Below, one piece after another: positions 21,641 to 33,224 of a stretch of DNA of 64,000 bases (positions are counted from its first letter, which is position 1; each line of letters begins with the position of its first letter). The notes beneath the pieces were generated by a model. It made no database searches. It saw only the letters and a list, made by a program, of their open reading frames with translations, and was not told where the DNA came from. The translations under genes were made by a program, and so were the position numbers. Origin of the DNA: Linum tenue (Eukaryota; Streptophyta; Magnoliopsida; Malpighiales; Linaceae); contig CAMGYJ010000008.1 in NCBI GenBank assembly GCA_946122785.1, positions 8,085,475 to 8,149,474 on the forward strand. The letters are read 5' to 3'.

Positions 21641-24335
21641 GTGAGGCCGAGAATGGATGGCTGGCCGAGGAGCTGGGGGAGTTTGGGTCTTCGGGGGGCA
21701 GCCAAGGAGCAATATCAACTGGAGGGTCATCATCAATTGAGAACATGGGCAGAATACCAGTAGGAGGAAAGATGGACTCGGGTTCAGAATGGGTTGTAAA
21801 AAATTTGAGGTGTTCAAAGAATACAACAGTGCTAGCAACACGAATACGTTGGGACACAGGATCATAGCACAAGTACCCTTTATGAACATCACTATACCCC
21901 ATGAACGCACATTTAGCAGTTTTGGAAGTCAATTTAGTACGTTCACGACGAGGCATCAAAACAAAGCACAGGCACCCGAAAACACGAAGACGAGAGTAGT
22001 CAGGAGCACGAGAATAGAGTTTATAGAAAGGACTCTCATTGTCAAGAACGGGAGTGAGTTGATAATTGATTAGCCTAACTGCAGTAACCACGGCCTCTGG
22101 CCAGAAACGCCCAGGAACAGAAGATGCTAATAACAAGGCACGAGTGAGCTCAACTACATGGCGATTTTTCCGTTCAACTAGCCCATTTTGTTGAGAAACC
22201 CCAGGACAAGATTTTTGACTTAGAATCCCACGCGAACGGTACACCTCACGTAAAGGAAGAGAGCTGAATTCCCCTCCAGGATCGGAGCGAATGATTTTAA
22301 CTGGTTTGCCAAACTGAGTCTGAATCATGTTAAGAAATTCAATTGCTACAGATTTGAGATCGGATTTTAATCGAAGTAGATAAATCCAGGTGTACCGAGT
22401 TGCATGGTCAATAAAAAGAGCAAAATACCGAAATCCATGTCGAGAAAGAACAGGGGCAGGTCCCCAAAGATCAGTATGTATCACATGAAAAGGTTCGGTA
22501 ATAACAGTAGTACTGGAAGGATAGGAAATACTGGCAGTTTTGGCTTCAACACAACTGGTACAGGAATGAATTTCAGGAATGCTGACACGAGTTTTACCAA
22601 GTAATGACTTTTGAAACATAAGAGAAAGACGAGCTGAGTGGGGATGACCTAGGCGAGCATGCCACAAATCCCACTGCTTATTCGACGAACTTGACACAGC
22701 TAAACAAGAACTAGACAAAGGACTACTGACAGACCTAACGACAGGAGAAATTAAATGCCCATGTAGCTCATCCAGATGAAATAGACGCCCCTGCTTACTC
22801 CCCCTTCCGATCAGACTCCCCGTCTTCGAATCCTGTATAACACAACCAGACGGGGCAAATGACACAGTACAACCTTGTTCAGTAAGCTGGCCAACGGAAA
22901 CAAGATTAGGAACAAGAGCAGGCACATGAAGAGTATTCCGTAATAACATATTTTTATCCACAACATTGCCCATACCAGTAACCTTCAACTTAGACCCATT
23001 CGCCACAGTCAAATCAATGTTTCGAACAGGAGTAACATCTTTTAAAGCCGTAGTATCACAGGTCATATGATTGTAGCAAGCGGAATCAAGAAGCCAAGGT
23101 AATCGACTCTTACCTGTACCTTGCAGGGTGGCAAAAGCAGCACTGATAGCTGCACTCACAATCTGTTCGACAGTTTGAACAGAAACGCCACCGCTAGAAC
23201 CATTTCCAGCTGCATTTCCCACGTCTCCAGCAGCTGGCCGACTGCTGCTCGCCTCCCCTGCTATAGACCCACGTCCTCCCGCAGCAGACCAGCGGGAATT
23301 ATCTCCAGCTGAAGGGCGCCAGCGAGAGGCCTCGGAAGCAGAAGAGACACCATAGGCTGCCGTTTCTCCATAGCCAGATCGCGGAGCCATCGCAGGCCGT
23401 CCCGACGAAAATCCTCCCTCTCGTGCACCACCTTCGCGAGCCTCATTTCGTTCTTTGGTTCGGCAGTCAAGGATTATGTGTCCCATTCGCTTGCAGTATA
23501 CGCAAAAATTGCGGCGGCGACAATGCTTTTGCAAATGACCCTTCTCCCGGCAGTGATGACACACTAAATCCGAGATTGGGATCCTACGCTGGAATTGCGG
23601 TCTACCTACTGCATAGGCAGCTGAATCGCGACCAGGTCCAGAGTTGGTGTGACCTGCAGCAACAGCTACCAGCGCCTCTCCTTCTCCCGGACGCATATCC
23701 ATGGCCGCTTGTGTCCTTAGACGAGTTTCCTCTCTAACGAGAGTACCCAGCACTCCATCAAACTGTAGGATGTCCCGGTTCAGCAGAGTTGCACGCACAG
23801 ACTCAAATTCCGGACGCAATTTCATGAGGAAATCCAGGAGTCGAGTCTGCATTCGTTCGGCTATGGCATCTTCAGTGAGAACATTGTGTGGACGGAGAGC
23901 AGCATGGAGGAGATCTTGCTCCGTCCAGATTTCCTGTGCGGCATTGAAGTATTCGGAAACGGATTTATCTCCCTGTTCCAGTCGGGTCAAAGCCATCTGA
24001 ACCTCAAACTGACGTGCGGCATTCACGGTAGAGTACATAACAGAGAGATGACGCCACATACGATTTGCTGTCGGATATAAACGGAGACTGAGACAAGTAG
24101 AAGGATCTACCGAGCCCAGGAGCCACGATCGGATGCGAGCATCGTTCTGATTCCAGGTGCGAACCTCTTGAGAAGTGGCCGCTCCCTCTGGTTTTGGCTG
24201 CGTCCCATCGAGTATGCCCAGTAGATCTTTCCCTTCGATGAACACTCGGAATTGAAACTCCCAGAGTGCATAGTTGGTTGAATTCAGACGAACGGCAGGC
24301 CGATCAGAATCGATTATCGGAATCTCTGATACCAT
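21640..24335 (-). pseudogene. Copia gag, protease and integrase
   Basis: Starts MVSEIP with an ATG made of the last LTR base and the first bases of the primer-binding site. Gag (UBN2-like) is followed by two CCHC knuckles (CHHCREKGHLQKHC; CVYCKRMGHIILDC), the protease motif LLDSACYNHMT (aspartate in the usual D-S/T-G position is followed by SA), the GAG-pre-integrase HARLGHP and an integrase core with HTDLWGP, a D in RSDPGGEF and a downstream E in NGLVERKNRH. The frame runs past the linker into nonsense because of the frameshift near 21640. Confidence 0.88.
24322..24334 (-). other. tRNA-iMet primer-binding site
   Basis: Minus strand reads TGGTATCAGAGAT next to the 5' LTR, the standard initiator-Met PBS of plant copia elements. 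Confidence 0.85.
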
Positions 24336-24653
24336 GTTGATCTATCTAACTGTACGGAAATAGTAAACGGACAATGAACACGAGTTTTACGTGGTATCCC
24401 TGGATATCCAGGACTAATCCACGGAAGAGCGATAGAACACTCTTCGGCTACTGTTCTTACTGATTGAGTTTGATCGATAGTTCCACTGATACAACATACA
24501 CTCATAAAGACCCTAATGGCCGAACCCTAGCACCACGGGAACAAGACTCGACGTGGGCTAGTAAAGGTTGCATGGGCCGAGACTCAAAGCTACTTCTATT
24601 GGGCCATTAGTTTACGTACTCACAACCAACAAATGCAGAATGAATATTTAACA
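24335..24653 (-). repeat. 5' LTR of the copia element
   Basis: 319 bp, TG...CA ends, no difference seen from the 3' LTR by eye. Confidence 0.92.
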
Positions 24654-24658
24654 AAGGT
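24654..24658 (+). repeat. Copia target-site duplication, right copy
   Basis: AAGGT, identical to 19525-19529. Confidence 0.9.
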
Positions 24659-25241
24659 GTGGTTGATGAGGCATCTATCGATCGACTACAATATTTGCAA
24701 TTAGTTCTAAAAGAAACTCTGAGACTGCATCCTCCTGGTCCTTTGGCTATTCCAAGAGAAAGTAAGGAGACAGTTATGGTCAATGGATATAAAATACTGG
24801 CAAAGACAAGGGTCTTCGTCAATCTATGGGCCATCAACAGAGATCCGCACCATTGGACCCAACCCGAAGTCTTTGAACCCGAGAGGTTCCTCAACAGCTC
24901 CGTTGATTTCAGGGGAACCGATTTCCATTACCTCCCATTCGGGGCTGGACGACGGATGTGTCCGGGAATGCATTATGGGCTCGCTTTGGCTTATCTTTCC
25001 CTCGCCAATTTGATCTATCATTTCGACTGGAAGCTTCCTCACCAAATGAAACCCGAAGATTTGGACATGAGTGAAAGATTTGGCATCGAAGTGAAGAGGC
25101 AAAAGAATTTAATCCTCATCCCCGCACCATACCATCCCAGATAAACTAGCTAAACTCGGTCTACACTACTCAAGGAACACAATATTTTATTTAATAAAAT
25201 TTGAAACTTGAAATGTTTCCCATATATATCCATCCCACCAC

Positions 25242-25600
25242 ATGAAATCAATCACATTTAATAAAACCTGGTTTAGTTTCAATGCTCTACATGCAATTTG
25301 TTGGTTCTTGTGGAAAGAAAGAAATTTCAGAATCTTTGAAGGAAGAGCTCAGACGAGTAAAGCAATTAGTCTCAACATCATTACTGCATCTGCATGGTTC
25401 AGTGGCTACAAGCAACCTCCAAGATTGAGGGAACCCAAGCTGAAGGGTTGTTTACTTGCTTTGCTCATATGGTTTTGGCTGAGTATTTTTTTCCCCATGT
25501 GTGTATGCTACAATAGTTTTGTGTTTGTCTTAGGTTCTACTGGTCGATGCTTTGACCTGTTGTTGGGGCTGTCTCTTGCCCTTTTCTTTGTTTAGTTTTT
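25242..25600 (+). pseudogene. LINE reverse-transcriptase C-terminal remnant
   Basis: The frame contains AICWFLWKERNFRIFEG, the typical WxxWKERNxRIF block located after the RT and zf-RVT region of plant LINEs, followed by a hydrophobic tail translated from 3' UTR. No poly(A) or target duplication was found. Confidence 0.6.
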
Positions 25601-25689
25601 CTCTTTGACTAAGGACAGCAATGGATACAGAATATAGTAGAATATTGGGTCATATTTTATTATAAAATTATATACCTTAAAAAAACATA

Positions 25690-25990
25690 ATAACCACAAT
25701 TTTTATAATGTCAATTATATACGACGGTGTTTTAATATAGCGATTAGAGAATTCATCAATAGAGGAGTTTACATTCATAACAATAGCATACTTTCTTTCA
25801 AATAAAATAGTAAAGCAATCGGCGAGAAATTCATCGCTGATTTTGTTGCGCAAATAAGTTTTCACATGTTTCATTGTTGAAAATGTTTTCTTCCTGATAG
25901 GCGGTAGCCATTGAAAACGAGCAACGTCAACACTAGACAAATCAATTCGTTAAAATCACAAGGACTATACTAGTTTCGGATCCAAAGAAG
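25690..25990 (-). pseudogene. hAT transposase C-terminal (dimerisation) remnant
   Basis: The minus strand encodes KKTFSTMKHVKTYLRNKISD followed by EFLADC, matching the conserved ERxFSxMKxIKTxLRNxMGDxxLxD block at the C-terminus of hAT/ZMYM-like transposases. The catalytic part is missing. The lower conservation after residue 60 suggests decay. Confidence 0.6.
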
Positions 25991-27223
25991 GGCTGAGTCG
26001 TGGCCCAGGGTGTCCACCCCTGGATCCGCCACTAACCAATGATCCTTATTCTCATAAATAATGAGAATGAGCTCTTCTCCTTGTGTCTTTTTTGAATTTG
26101 TACATTGTCTATGTGGTTCTTTAATTTAAGTTCTTATCGTCATAATAAGAAATATAACACATGGCTCGTCCTTATTTTCTTAGATGGCTGGTAAGTTAAG
26201 CAAAATACGCTTCCACCAACTAAATTGCTAAATTCATATGGTGTTGCTAAAATCATATTTGCGACAGAAGACATGTTCCAACACTAGAGCAGTATAAGAT
26301 CGACGCATGTGTCATTAGTTCCAATTACGACAAATATGTTCTAATTGCTATAGGTTCAAATTACGACAAATGTGTTCCAAGTAAACTAAGTTCTTGGTCA
26401 CGGATATAATTGTTTAATTTTTTTTTTCAAACATTACTAATGAAGTGAACATTCATATTTTTAGTTATAAGTATACTGAAGAATATGCTACACATTAAAA
26501 TACATATTGAACTTTTTTATGTATTTAACTTGACTATTGAACATCACGTAGTAGAAAGTTGAGTTTGAATTCTATTTTTGACTTATTCTAATTATCTCAA
26601 ATATATTGTGTGCTTATAATAAGAGATATTCTTAATTAATTTTTCCGAATTTATTTTATTCTCGTTTTCTTATTTGCAATACTTCCGTAAGAAAAATTTA
26701 GCCCTTCTACTTTCAAATCCTGACGCCGCCCCTATTTGTTGCAGATTTCCTCCTTAGGACGTTGTGCTGGTTGTGTCATCTGTATTGGCCTCTTGTATGG
26801 CCGTGTGTTTTTAGCCTTCTCTTTCCCTTCTTTTTTTTTTTTTTGTGTCTTCTTTTCTTTTCTTTTTATACACCATTGATGTATATTCCTTTGGTAATGA
26901 ATGTAGGATCCATATGAGGCTGGGCTTAGCTAGTATTTTTGGGGTGGCAGGCAGTGAAATTGAGGTACAAATTGTTTTGCCTCGTCACTTCGATGCCAAA
27001 CTTTTCTGACACGTCTTAAATTTTTTAGTTTTATTTGGTAACAACTTCCACAAGACAATATAAGCTCTGTCACATTTCATATCACCTACTGTACTATACT
27101 ATGCATGTCCACATATGAAAGCTTATCTCTCACACAGATAACTGAATGTGTGAGATTATTTCAACCACAAAGAAAATGAAACACACCATTTGCCATAAGT
27201 AGGATACATGAAGGCAGGCTGAG
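25991..27223. other. Intergenic, with a LINE-like 3' tail
   Basis: No gene seen. 26740-26915 (TGTCATCTGTATTGGCCTC onward, T-rich, ending in a CATTGATGTATATTCC word) resembles LINE 3' UTR sequence. The rest is AT-rich without recognisable structure. Confidence 0.4.
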
Positions 27224-28864
27224 CTAGTTTATTTGGGGAGGTATATATGGGGTGGGAATGAGGATTAAATTGTGTAGTCTCTTCACTTCAATGCCATATC
27301 TTTCAGACATGTCCAGGTCCTCGGGTTTCATTTGGTGAGGAAGCTTCCAATCAAAATGATAGATTAAATTGGCGAGGGCAATATGAACCAAAGTGATCCC
27401 ATAATGTATTCCCGGACATATGCGCCGTCCAGCTCCAAATGGAAGGTAGTGGAAATCTACTCCCCTGAAATCGACCGAGTTATCAAGAAACCTCTCAGGA
27501 TCAAAGACTTCGGGTTGCGTCCAATGATCCGGATCTCTATTGATGGCCCAAAGATTCACAAAGACCCTTGTCCTGGCCGGAATCGTATATCCATTGACGA
27601 TTGTCTTCTCCTTGTTTTCTCTTGGCATGGCCAAAGGACCAGGAGGATGAAGTCTCAAAGTTTCCTTCAGAACTAATTTTAGGTACGGCAACTGATCAAT
27701 AGATGCCTCGTCAACTAAGCCTTCTCCATGAAAAACTCCTCTCACCTCTCTTTGCGCTTTCTCCATAATTCTTGGGTTCTTCATGAGTTCAGACATGGCC
27801 CATTCGACGCTGATAGTCGCCGTCTCGGATCCAGCAAGGAACATGTCCTGCGGTATTACATGTCATCGTCCTATCACTTAATCAAATAATGAATCAATAA
27901 TAATACGCAATAAAATCTAATCTAATGAGTGACTTATTACGAGGATGACAGCTTTAATCTCAGTGAAGCCCAGGGCGTTGCTGTCTTTGAGATCCAGAAG
28001 AACACCAAGAAGATCTTGATCTTGATCATCATCATCATCGTTGTTTCCAGCTGATCTCTTAGCTATACGGTCTTGGATTATAGTTTCCATGATAGCATCG
28101 GCCTCGGAGTGAACCTTCTTCAGCTTTCTCTCGGCCGCGTAGGTAACGAGTAGGCGCAACAAGTTGCTCGAAGGGAAGAGGTCGGCAAGGCTGAAACCAC
28201 CTAGAATCTTCATGAACTCTTCCATAAGCGGCAAGAAAACTCCCGCTTGCTTATGTACCTTGCCGAAGGCGGCACGGCAAGTGATGGAGTAGCCAAGAGA
28301 GAGCATCATTTCGCTGAGGTTGACACTGGACTCCGTGGCAATCGATCCCACGAGCTTAGAAATCTCTTCCTCCATTATGGGCCGCAACATCTTTGTACGT
28401 TTGGCGCTGAGAAGCTCCATGGCTACAATCTTCCTCATCTTTGTCCAGTAGGGCCCGTGAGGGGAAAACCCGATGTCTCGGCCTCCGTAGAAGATGATGT
28501 TGGCAGCCGGGATGAAGGGCCTGCTCGCGAAGCTGAGATCGTGGGCTTGCATGAACTCCTTGGCCCATTCGGCCGACGACACGATCACCGTGGGGATTTC
28601 GCCGAGCTGAAGTTGCATCAGAGGACCGTACTGTTGGGCCAGCTCAGCTAGCCGGCGGTGTGGGAGGGACGAGCCGGTTGCGAGCTGGTGGAGGTTTCCG
28701 ATGATGGGCAGCTTCCATGGCCCTGGTGGAGTTCTCTCACCGCCGGCAGCTGCTTTAGACGATGAGGAACTTAATGTTCTTTTCATTATGATCATGGAAA
28801 GAATGGTGATCAAGATTGTGACACTAATTGGAATGATGAAATAATCACTCGCCATCATCGTCAT
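27224..28864 (-). CDS. CYP71D/CYP726-like P450 gene B (intact)
   Basis: Two exons, 28864-27941 and 27847-27224, phase-0 intron, 515 residues. Motifs: hydrophobic anchor FIIPISVTILITIL, PPGPWKLP hinge, C-helix WTKMRK, I-helix AGSETA, KETLRLHPPGP, FDPERF, haem loop FGAGRRICPG. An acidic run (DDDDDQDQD) lies before the first exon end. The I-helix differs from genes A, C and D (AGSETA against DTW), suggesting a different reaction outcome. The start MTMMASDYF is the only ATG that yields the anchor; A and C have about 10 more residues upstream. Gene B is transcribed toward gene A's 3' end and away from the terpene synthase. Confidence 0.9.
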
Positions 28865-28929
28865 GTTCTCTCTTCTAACTTAATAGTTTTTTGTTTGTTT
28901 GATGTATGGATCTGAGACGATGGCTCGTT

Positions 28930-28946
28930 GGTATTTATATAGAAGC
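28930..28946 (-). promoter_or_regulatory. TATA box of P450 gene B
   Basis: CTATATAAATACC on the minus strand about 70-80 bases upstream of the start codon. Confidence 0.5.
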
Positions 28947-30521
28947 ATATTTCGTTATAATATTAGTAAATAATATATTTCTTGAAGAAGCAACGGAACA
29001 AAACCAGCCGCATGCAGTTCCAAGTTGACAAATCTGATCGGCAAGATCGACTACGTACAATTAATACAGGGACAAGCTTGTAGGTATAATCAATACATAT
29101 ATAGCTTAGAAATCAATTCTCAAAAGCGTCAAATACATCCGGCGCATCAATCAGCAACGCAAGAAAATGGTCATCGGGTGACTCCACTGATTGACTGTGT
29201 GCTTAGTCAAATTGGGTGAGCTCTTACCTCGCCATGCATGCATGCATTGTGACGATCCATTGATTATTCTTCAAAATCAGTCAAGTCACTGGGGGTTACA
29301 GCCTACATGAATTGAAAGGTTTTTGTCTCGGTCGAAAGCATTGTCACCTTTGATAATACGTGTTATTTTCAAACAAAAAGAAAATTCAGAAAATTGAATG
29401 GGTTTTTGTTAGAATGGTAGCCACAAACTTGAAGCCGAGAGAAATCCAAAAGTATGAATTTTATACCACATCTTTATATGTTTTCTTAAATGAAGTTTAC
29501 GAGTAATTAGGAATTTGAATTTACACAGTCCAACCATGCAATATCTACAAATCAACAATTTATATTTGGGATTGTTAATTAGGATTCTAACACAAAATCT
29601 CTCCATCAAATGCTCTATGACTATGTTAAGAATCAATTGGTTCTAAATCTTTTTTCTTGATATAACGATGCCTTCATCTTCAAAAGGCCATCAAATGGCA
29701 GGTTGTCCAAAGTTGATTGGTGAACAACGAGTGAGAATGGTAATAGGCTCACTTCATTCCTGTTCTATAGATTGATTTTCTGACATAATCGTCGAAGGCT
29801 TCTATTCAGGGCAAAGGAAATATTTAAATGATAACCTAAATACCTCCCTTGATGATGCTTGCGGATTAGGGTCAGGAAGCTCAACAATCAGGATTAATGC
29901 ACGTCGACAACATATATAGTTTTCTTTCTAACCTGTGATTTTTATGGGATATCGCTATTTCTTGAGTTATAGAAAATTAAGAGGTTTGATCTCCACCCGT
30001 GCAATAAATAAAAGTGAGCAATTAATTGTTGAGAAGATTAGACTCCCTATGTGCAAAAGACAATGTAATTGTTCAAGATAAAAGTAGCATACACATTTGT
30101 TTTAGTTGTCACATGTGGATTGAAGAAATTATGATAAGACTGAATACATTTTGTGGATTGGAATTATTTTTTCATGACTAATGTTCTATAAGAGCTACAG
30201 GATTAGTGAACAACGAAGTGATGCGTGCCTTTAAAAAATGAGAACCAGCGCAAGAATCATAGCATCAAGTCATACTTAAACAAAAAGATCGATGATTCAG
30301 TTCTCGACCCTTTCAATTCTATGACAAAAAAGTATTGAAAATATTAGAAAATATGAGGTTGCCCATATGAAAGGAAAATGTAATTCTTATTGAGATCCAA
30401 ACCCACAAATACATGTGTTCTCCAAATCACTATTTTTTGGACAACCAAACTCAATAGGAATGACTAGTACAATAATACATATGATTCTTGTGGATCATAA
30501 TTACTTTATTCATGATGTTAT
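28947..30521. other. Intergenic between P450 gene B and the terpene synthase
   Basis: No gene recognised. Two short similar stretches (TTCTATGACTATG and the TAGAGGTATAGGATCGGTGAACA words near 30190-30215 and 30525-30560) suggest local duplication of the terpene synthase 3' end: ACAGGATTAGTGAACAACGAAGTGATGCGTGCCTTTAAAAAATG at about 30197-30240 resembles 30532-30575. Confidence 0.5.
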
Positions 30522-32826
30522 TCATAGAGGTATAGGATCGGTGAACAGTGAAGCAATGTGTGCTTTCAAAAGGTGAGAATGAGTGTAGCCATCACCATTC
30601 TCATATATCACACTAATGGAGCGTGCAAAGTTAAGGACACGATCTGTTAAGGCTACTGGCAATGGTGTTGGTTTCTGACACTCTTCTGCAATGTCCTTCC
30701 AAGCTCTAGAAATCTCCTCCCAACAAAATTCAACGGCTTCCTCCTCCAATGCCCCGTGCTCCTTCATGTAACATTCTATTGCTGAAGCAGCATGACTTCT
30801 CTCTCGCTCCCACTGAGGCAACACATCAACCATCAACAATCATCATTTGATAGTTTCAAATATTGGTAAACAAAAATTAATAAATAGTTGAATAATTAAT
30901 GGTTACCTTGTGAGAGACGATATCGTTTTGAATCCTAGAAATAACTGAAGCAGCTCTGACCATCTTAGGCTCGTTGGTGACCCATTCAAAGGCCTCCCTG
31001 GTGGCTATTTCAGCTCCCATTCCAACGAAAGCCGATGTGCAAAGGATGGGAAACCCACTTGTTACATATGCATCAATCTTATACTCCTCTAGTGTTGGAA
31101 CATGGTCTTTGGTACGCCATTGAACCTCTGCCAAGTGGGCTCGACATATTTTCTTGAGCTGATAAATAATATGCAAACCAACTAATTAATAATGTTGTCC
31201 ATCTTGAAATTTAGAAAGTGATAAAAGGAAACTTACTATATATGTACATATAAGACTAATCATGATTAGTTCATTACCTCTTCTTTAGCATAGTCGACCG
31301 CAAAAGTGGGTCCTGTTTTTGCAAGTTCCATTTCAATTTCGTCGTACAGATCGATGATGATACGGTACAAATTTTTCATCGTCTCTGGTAGTGCTTCCAG
31401 AGCGCTTACATGGAAGCTGAAATGAGCATAGAATAATTTATTAAGGAAAAAGGTTGGCTAATCTAATTATCATAGGTAAACTAGATTGGTTTAGCAGAAC
31501 TAGGAGTTAATTAGCTTATTCAATTTGGATAAATTACAAAATTTAAAATTGATATTTGAAGAAAGATATTAACCTTTCAATAGCTTCTGTGAGCATCTTG
31601 ACCTCTTCAAACGTAGCAAAATTATCGCAAGTGTCATCTAAGAGTGAAAGCATCGATATGATCTTGGTACACATAACTCTGGCCAACTGATACTTCGGTT
31701 CAAAGTATACCGCATAAATCCAGTAATAGCATTCCACAACTCTGTCTCTTGCATGTGGGAAATTGGTAGTCACTTTCAAACTCTTCCACCACCTAATTAG
31801 CAAATCATCAATTAATTAAGAGCTATGTAATGACTAAGTAGATTTAAATATATACCAAAGACGCAAAAAAAGATTTATTGTTCAGAAATTGAAGTTGCAC
31901 TACTCACTCAGAAATTTCGTGGAGCTCTTGTCGATGCAACTTTTGGAGCAAGTTGAAATCCAACTTTGCAAATCGAAGGAGTTTGTGATTGTGGGAGGCA
32001 TCTTCGGAGTAAAAATCGATGTAGTTCCTAGTAAGCGACCTAGGGACACATTTCCACGAAGGGAGACCGAGAGCGAACTTTACTTGTTTGTGGAATAAAG
32101 GGCTGAGTTGGGGAAGAATGGACTTGAGGGTCTTGGTAGCAAAGCTCAGTGCTTCATCCAATATGCCTTCTCCATGGATTGCCACATGTGCTGCTTCATA
32201 CAAGCTCAAGAGCCCTTGCTCATCTGAGGCCAACCATACTTTAAAATTTCCTTCTCCGTCCTTCAAGTTTCTAAACCCATCTGCTGATTCAGATGCACCA
32301 AGTTAGAAGTTATAAACTTTTATTTAACTACCAATTCAATAATGAAACGATTATTTATAATTATATGATACAACAAGTAATCATGAATAGTACTATATAT
32401 ACCTGGAGAAACTCGAAGGCCTTGTTGTCTGAGAAGTCGAAATCGAAGAGCAGCATTGTAGAGATCATCGGTAGTGGCGTTATCGTCGTGATCATGGATG
32501 ACGAATAGTTCGTCTCCAAGAGCATGCACTTTTTCAAGTGCTTCTTCAATCTCCTTCTCGAAGTGATAGCCAATGCCCAATCGTTGGACTGCATCTATCA
32601 CCCGCAGCTTCTCCGCAATGGCGGACGGCTTGCCATCATCCTCGGCTGTCAACATCTTCCGCACTTCTTCCTTGAGCACCTCGTACTCGCTTTCAAGCAC
32701 TGGCAATGGCCCCTGCTGCTGGTGTTCTTCGTCGTCGAGAAAGCGGTCTCCCCACTGTGTGAGAGGGAAGCTTGCTGAGTCCCGATCGATGCTGACAGCC
32801 TTTTGGTTTCCCACAACAGCCGACAT
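30522..32826 (-). CDS. TPS-a class I terpene synthase (casbene/sesquiterpene synthase-like)
   Basis: Six exons: 32826-32403, 32280-31908, 31792-31574, 31416-31278, 31158-30907 and 30812-30522; 565 residues. Ionises a prenyl diphosphate and cyclises it with Mg2+. Visible: PLTQWGD near residue 22, [11 protein letters not shown] before the active site, DDTCD (DDxxD) at the start of the catalytic helix, NDIVSHKWE (NSE/DTE) and a GDGYTHSH stretch near the C-terminus. No RRx8W of monoterpene synthases and only about 20 residues before the first conserved block, so no plastid transit peptide is evident. Exon sizes after the first match the usual TPS-a plan (about 373, 219, 139, 252, 291); the usual first two exons are fused. 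It is the only scaffold-forming enzyme in the cluster. Product unknown. Confidence 0.92.
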
Positions 32827-32947
32827 GATGATGATGATCTCGAACTGGGTTTTGCGGAATTGCTACTTAGTTTGTGAAACCGAAGGCTGTTTTTTGTAGG
32901 AAAGCTTGTATGCTGTGTGTTGTGAATCAAAGCTGGTGAGTCTATTG

Positions 32948-32960
32948 CTTATATATATAG
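32948..32960 (-). promoter_or_regulatory. TATA box of the terpene synthase
   Basis: CTATATATATAAG on the minus strand about 125 bases upstream of the ATG. Confidence 0.5.
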
Positions 32961-33224
32961 CTAGCCAACAAGAAGCTCAAACAGAGTTCTAGGAAACCAC
33001 CCTTAGTTTATTTCTTATACAATAAGGATTGCAGAGTTCTCGGAAACCTCCTTTAGTTGATTTCTTACTAGAATATGATCACGTTTACAACAGTCACTAT
33101 GTACGTGTACGATTTCTTGATTAAATAACACTATTAGCGCCCACCTCCTGTCTCTTTTTTTTTTTTTTTTTTCATGAATGCTCCTTCTCCCGTCTTTCTC
33201 TTACCAACGTTTGATTTCTTAACA

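Larger units (their letters stand above)
19530..24653 (-). mobile_element. Young Ty1/copia LTR retrotransposon
   Basis: 5,124-bp element inserted antisense in exon 2 of P450 gene A. The two 319-bp LTRs (19530-19848 and 24335-24653) begin TGTTGATC and end TTTAACA, and read as identical by eye. A tRNA-iMet primer-binding site abuts the 5' LTR and a polypurine tract abuts the 3' LTR. Order of domains on the minus strand is gag, protease, integrase, reverse transcriptase, RNase H, diagnostic of copia. Identical LTRs indicate very recent insertion. Confidence 0.95.
18387..25144 (+). pseudogene. CYP71D/CYP726-like P450 gene A, split by a copia element
   Basis: Exon 1 is 18387-19325 (313 codons). 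Exon 2 begins at 19401, is interrupted at 19529 by a copia retrotransposon (19530-24653) plus the duplicated AAGGT, and resumes at 24659 to a stop at 25142-25144. The interrupted frame has no other lesion and would encode about 517 residues. Motifs: N-terminal anchor after MAEKVVEVGELM, PPGPWKLP hinge, I-helix AGSDTW, KETLR, FEPERF and haem loop FGAGRRMCPG. Closest relatives are genes B and C here; the type resembles the CYP71D/CYP726A oxidases of casbene clusters. The insertion cuts between the I-helix and K-helix, so the haem-binding half should not be made unless the element is spliced out. Confidence 0.88.
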
